Source: an uncultured Macromonas sp.
Lineage (GTDB): Bacteria > Pseudomonadota > Gammaproteobacteria > Burkholderiales > Burkholderiaceae
Length of the DNA: 7,111 bases
Reading direction: 5' to 3'
NCBI GenBank assembly: GCA_946481585.1
Contig: CAMLOF010000155.1
Location: 1-7,111 of the forward strand
Below are positions 5,438-7,111 of the stretch, piece by piece; position 1 is the stretch's first letter, and each line of letters starts with the position of its first letter. A model generated the notes under the pieces. The model saw nothing but the letters and a program-made list of their open reading frames with translations, did no database searches and was not told the origin of the DNA. A program made the position numbers and the translations under genes.

Positions 5438-6388
5438 ATGTCCCCCCACCTGATCGTCCCCTTTGCCGCCGCCAGCGGCGACGCCTGCCACGCCATCCTG
5501 CCCAAGCTGGAACTGCCCCACCTGCAACGCCTGCTGCAACGCTGGCACCCGGCTGGCGACGACCGGGGCGACGATTACAGCCTGAGCACGCCACACGAAC
5601 GCGCCCTGGCCCGCACCTTGGGCTGGCCGGAACTGCCCGACGGCGCCCTGCCCTGGGCCGCCTGGGAATCCGGTGTCAGCGGCGTGGCCAGCGCCTGGTT
5701 CACGCCCTGCCATTGGAGCGTGGGCATGGAACAGGTGACCCTGCTGCCCCCTGGCGAACTGGACCTGCGAGAGGACGAATCCCGCGCACTGCTGGAAGCG
5801 CTGCGCCCTTTCTGCGCAGAAGACGGCATTACCCTGACGTATGAAGCCCCTGACCGCTGGCTGGCCACGGGCGAATGGTTTGAGCAGCAACCCTGCGCCA
5901 GCCTGGACCGCGTGGCCCACCGCCGCGTGGACGCCTGGCTGCCCCGCGACGGCCGTGTGCTGCGCCTGCAGAACGAAGCGCAAATGCTGTTCTACACCCA
6001 CCCGGTGAACGACGCGCGCACAGCGCGCGGTGTGCCCGCCGTGAACGGCTTCTGGCTGAGTGGCACCGGCACCTGGCAGTCGGGCTGGTCTGCCACCGAA
6101 CCAGCCCCCCTGGTGCCGCAAGGCCTGCGCCACGCCGCCCTGCGCGGCGACTGGGCGGCCTGGCAAAAGGCCTGGGCTGTGCTGGACGCAACGGAAATCA
6201 ACAAATGGCTGGAGCGCGCCGAACGCGGCGAGGCGCTGCAGCTGACCCTGTGCGGCGAACACAGCAGCCGCACCTGGCAAAGCACGGCCCCCGGCGACGC
6301 GCCCCGCCCCGGCTGGACACAGCGCCTGCTGAGCAAGCTGCGCCCTGCCGCCGCACCGCGCGTACAAGACGCCCTGAAGGACCTATGA
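5438..6388 (+). CDS. RpfE-type conserved protein of unknown function, upstream of recJ
   Basis: This 316-residue soluble protein has no signal peptide or membrane segment. It matches from memory a proteobacterial family annotated as regulatory protein RpfE type or, doubtfully, as phosphoglycerate mutase-like. Blocks that look conserved are CHWSVGMEQVTLLPP (91-105), SLDRV (155-159), RLQNEAQMLFYTHPVN (176-191) and VNGFWLSGTG (202-211). The sequence is rich in Trp and poor in Lys, with many acidic and Arg residues. Its stop overlaps the recJ start by 4 nt (ATGA), so the two are coupled. In Xanthomonas rpfE also neighbours recJ, which supports the family call. No catalytic residues of phosphoglycerate mutases are evident, so I do not assign an enzyme function. 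No ribosome-binding site is visible; a GC-rich hairpin directly precedes the ATG. Confidence 0.85.
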   Translation: MSPHLIVPFAAASGDACHAILPKLELPHLQRLLQRWHPAGDDRGDDYSLSTPHERALARTLGWPELPDGALPWAAWESGVSGVASAWFTPCHWSVGMEQVTLLPPGELDLREDESRALLEALRPFCAEDGITLTYEAPDRWLATGEWFEQQPCASLDRVAHRRVDAWLPRDGRVLRLQNEAQMLFYTHPVNDARTARGVPAVNGFWLSGTGTWQSGWSATEPAPLVPQGLRHAALRGDWAAWQKAWAVLDATEINKWLERAERGEALQLTLCGEHSSRTWQSTAPGDAPRPGWTQRLLSKLRPAAAPRVQDALKDL

Positions 6389-7111
6389 AGCTGATCCCCC
6401 GCGACGCCCCGCCGCGCGCCGTCTGGGCGCTGGAGCAGGCGGGCATCCACCCCCTGCTGGCCCGCCTGTACGCCGCACGTGGCGTGCGACACCCCGACGA
6501 ACTGGACGACGCCCTCACGCGCCTGCTGCCCCCAGCACAGATGAAAGGCACCACCGACGCCGCGCGCCTTCTGGCCGACGCCATGGCGGCGGGTCTGCGC
6601 ATCTGCATCGTGGCCGACTACGACTGCGACGGTGCCACCGCCTGCGCCGTGGGCCTGCGCGGCCTGCGCATGCTGGGCCAGCCACTGGGGTTTGACCGCA
6701 TCGACTACCTTGTACCCGACCGCGTGGCCGACGGCTACGGCCTCACCCCATCCATTGCAGATCGCGTGAAGGCACGCGGGGCGGACGTGCTCGTCACCGT
6801 GGACAACGGCATTGCCAGCGTGGACGGCGTGGCGCACGCCCGCGCGCTGGGCCTGCAGGTGCTGGTGACGGACCACCACCTGCCCGCCGTCATCAATGGC
6901 CAAGTGCAACTGCCGCAGGACTGCGTGATCGTCAACCCCAACCAGCCTGGCTGCCCGTTTGAGAGCAAGGCCATGGCGGGCGTGGGCGTGATGTTCTACG
7001 TGTTGCTGGCCCTGCGTGCAGAGTTGCGCGCACGTGGGGCATTCGATGCGTCCACACAGCCGCGCATCGACGCCCTGCTGCCCCTGGTGGCCCTGGGCAC
7101 CGTGGCCGACG
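6385..7111 (+). CDS. recJ: RecJ single-stranded-DNA-specific exonuclease, N-terminal part
   Basis: RecJ degrades single-stranded DNA 5' to 3' and works in RecF-pathway recombination, mismatch repair and base excision repair in the cytoplasm. The first 242 codons are in the window and the gene continues past the right edge. They start MKLIPRDAPPRAVWALEQAG and include HPLLARLYAARGV (22-34), DHH-family motif I VADYDCDG (76-83), motif II TVDNGI (138-143) and the name-giving TDHH (162-165), followed by a motif-IV-like PLVALGTVAD at the edge. These Asp and His residues bind the two catalytic metal ions. The ATG overlaps the previous stop (ATGA), with GAAGG 4 nt upstream. The OB and C-terminal domains lie outside, so intactness cannot be judged. 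Confidence 0.96.
   Translation, partial: MKLIPRDAPPRAVWALEQAGIHPLLARLYAARGVRHPDELDDALTRLLPPAQMKGTTDAARLLADAMAAGLRICIVADYDCDGATACAVGLRGLRMLGQPLGFDRIDYLVPDRVADGYGLTPSIADRVKARGADVLVTVDNGIASVDGVAHARALGLQVLVTDHHLPAVINGQVQLPQDCVIVNPNQPGCPFESKAMAGVGVMFYVLLALRAELRARGAFDASTQPRIDALLPLVALGTVAD

Noticed and set aside
5388..5594. Upstream extension of lolC by 69 residues
   Set aside because: The extension is Arg/Gly-rich, overlaps the divergent gene, and would place a non-family segment before the usual [11 protein letters not shown] opening.
5438..6388. Phosphoglycerate mutase
   Set aside because: No metal-binding or phosphoserine motif of either mutase class is visible; the label sometimes given to this family is not supported by the sequence.
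5243..6909. Long minus-strand open frames opposite the RpfE-type gene and recJ (5243-6367 and 5992-6909)
   Set aside because: Their composition is typical of shadow frames, and the opposite strand carries conserved family blocks and RecJ motifs.
1..7111. CRISPR array, tRNA, insertion sequence or prophage elements
   Set aside because: No regularly spaced repeats, tRNA-like cloverleaf, transposase motif or terminal inverted repeats were seen on reading through.

Overview
The window is high-GC, gene-dense bacterial DNA. Codon use, protein sequences and gene neighbourhoods all point to a Burkholderiales betaproteobacterium, most likely Comamonadaceae (inference from recognised families; no search was run). 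It joins two blocks: a sulfur-oxidation (Sox) operon on the minus strand (positions 1 to about 3400), and a housekeeping block with lolC-lolD (minus strand) and an RpfE-type gene plus recJ (plus strand) from about 3440 to the right edge.

Sox block, in transcription order (right to left): an ArsR-family sulfur-responsive repressor (soxR type), soxC (molybdenum sulfane dehydrogenase), soxD (diheme cytochrome c), a small monoheme cytochrome c, and the first 21 codons of soxY at the left edge. soxR/soxC overlap by 8 nt and soxC/soxD by 1 nt, so these three are probably made from one translationally coupled mRNA. SoxCD oxidises the sulfane sulfur that is held on the SoxYZ carrier, which allows complete oxidation of thiosulfate to sulfate in the periplasm. 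The small cytochrome closely resembles the C-terminal heme domain of SoxD and is a plausible electron acceptor. Inverted repeats just upstream of soxR fit an operator, so the operon is probably autoregulated.

Boundary: a clear intrinsic terminator for lolD (3432-3455) separates the blocks, and the lolD stop codon lies in its hairpin. Between it and soxR lies the only evident promoter/operator region of the sox operon.

Housekeeping block: lolC and lolD (8-nt overlap) encode the inner-membrane permease and ATPase that release lipoproteins to LolA; no lolE follows. Divergently, a conserved but functionally uncharacterised RpfE-type gene overlaps recJ (single-strand exonuclease, cut by the right edge) by 4 nt. 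The 50-bp divergent gap holds two overlapping dyads. No RNA genes, mobile elements or CRISPR arrays were seen, and there is no gene-free stretch over 300 bases. The window is best read as a well-formed Sox operon beside core genes rather than a new system. The less described parts are the RpfE-type/recJ pair, the duplicated cytochrome domain and the cysteine pattern of the repressor.
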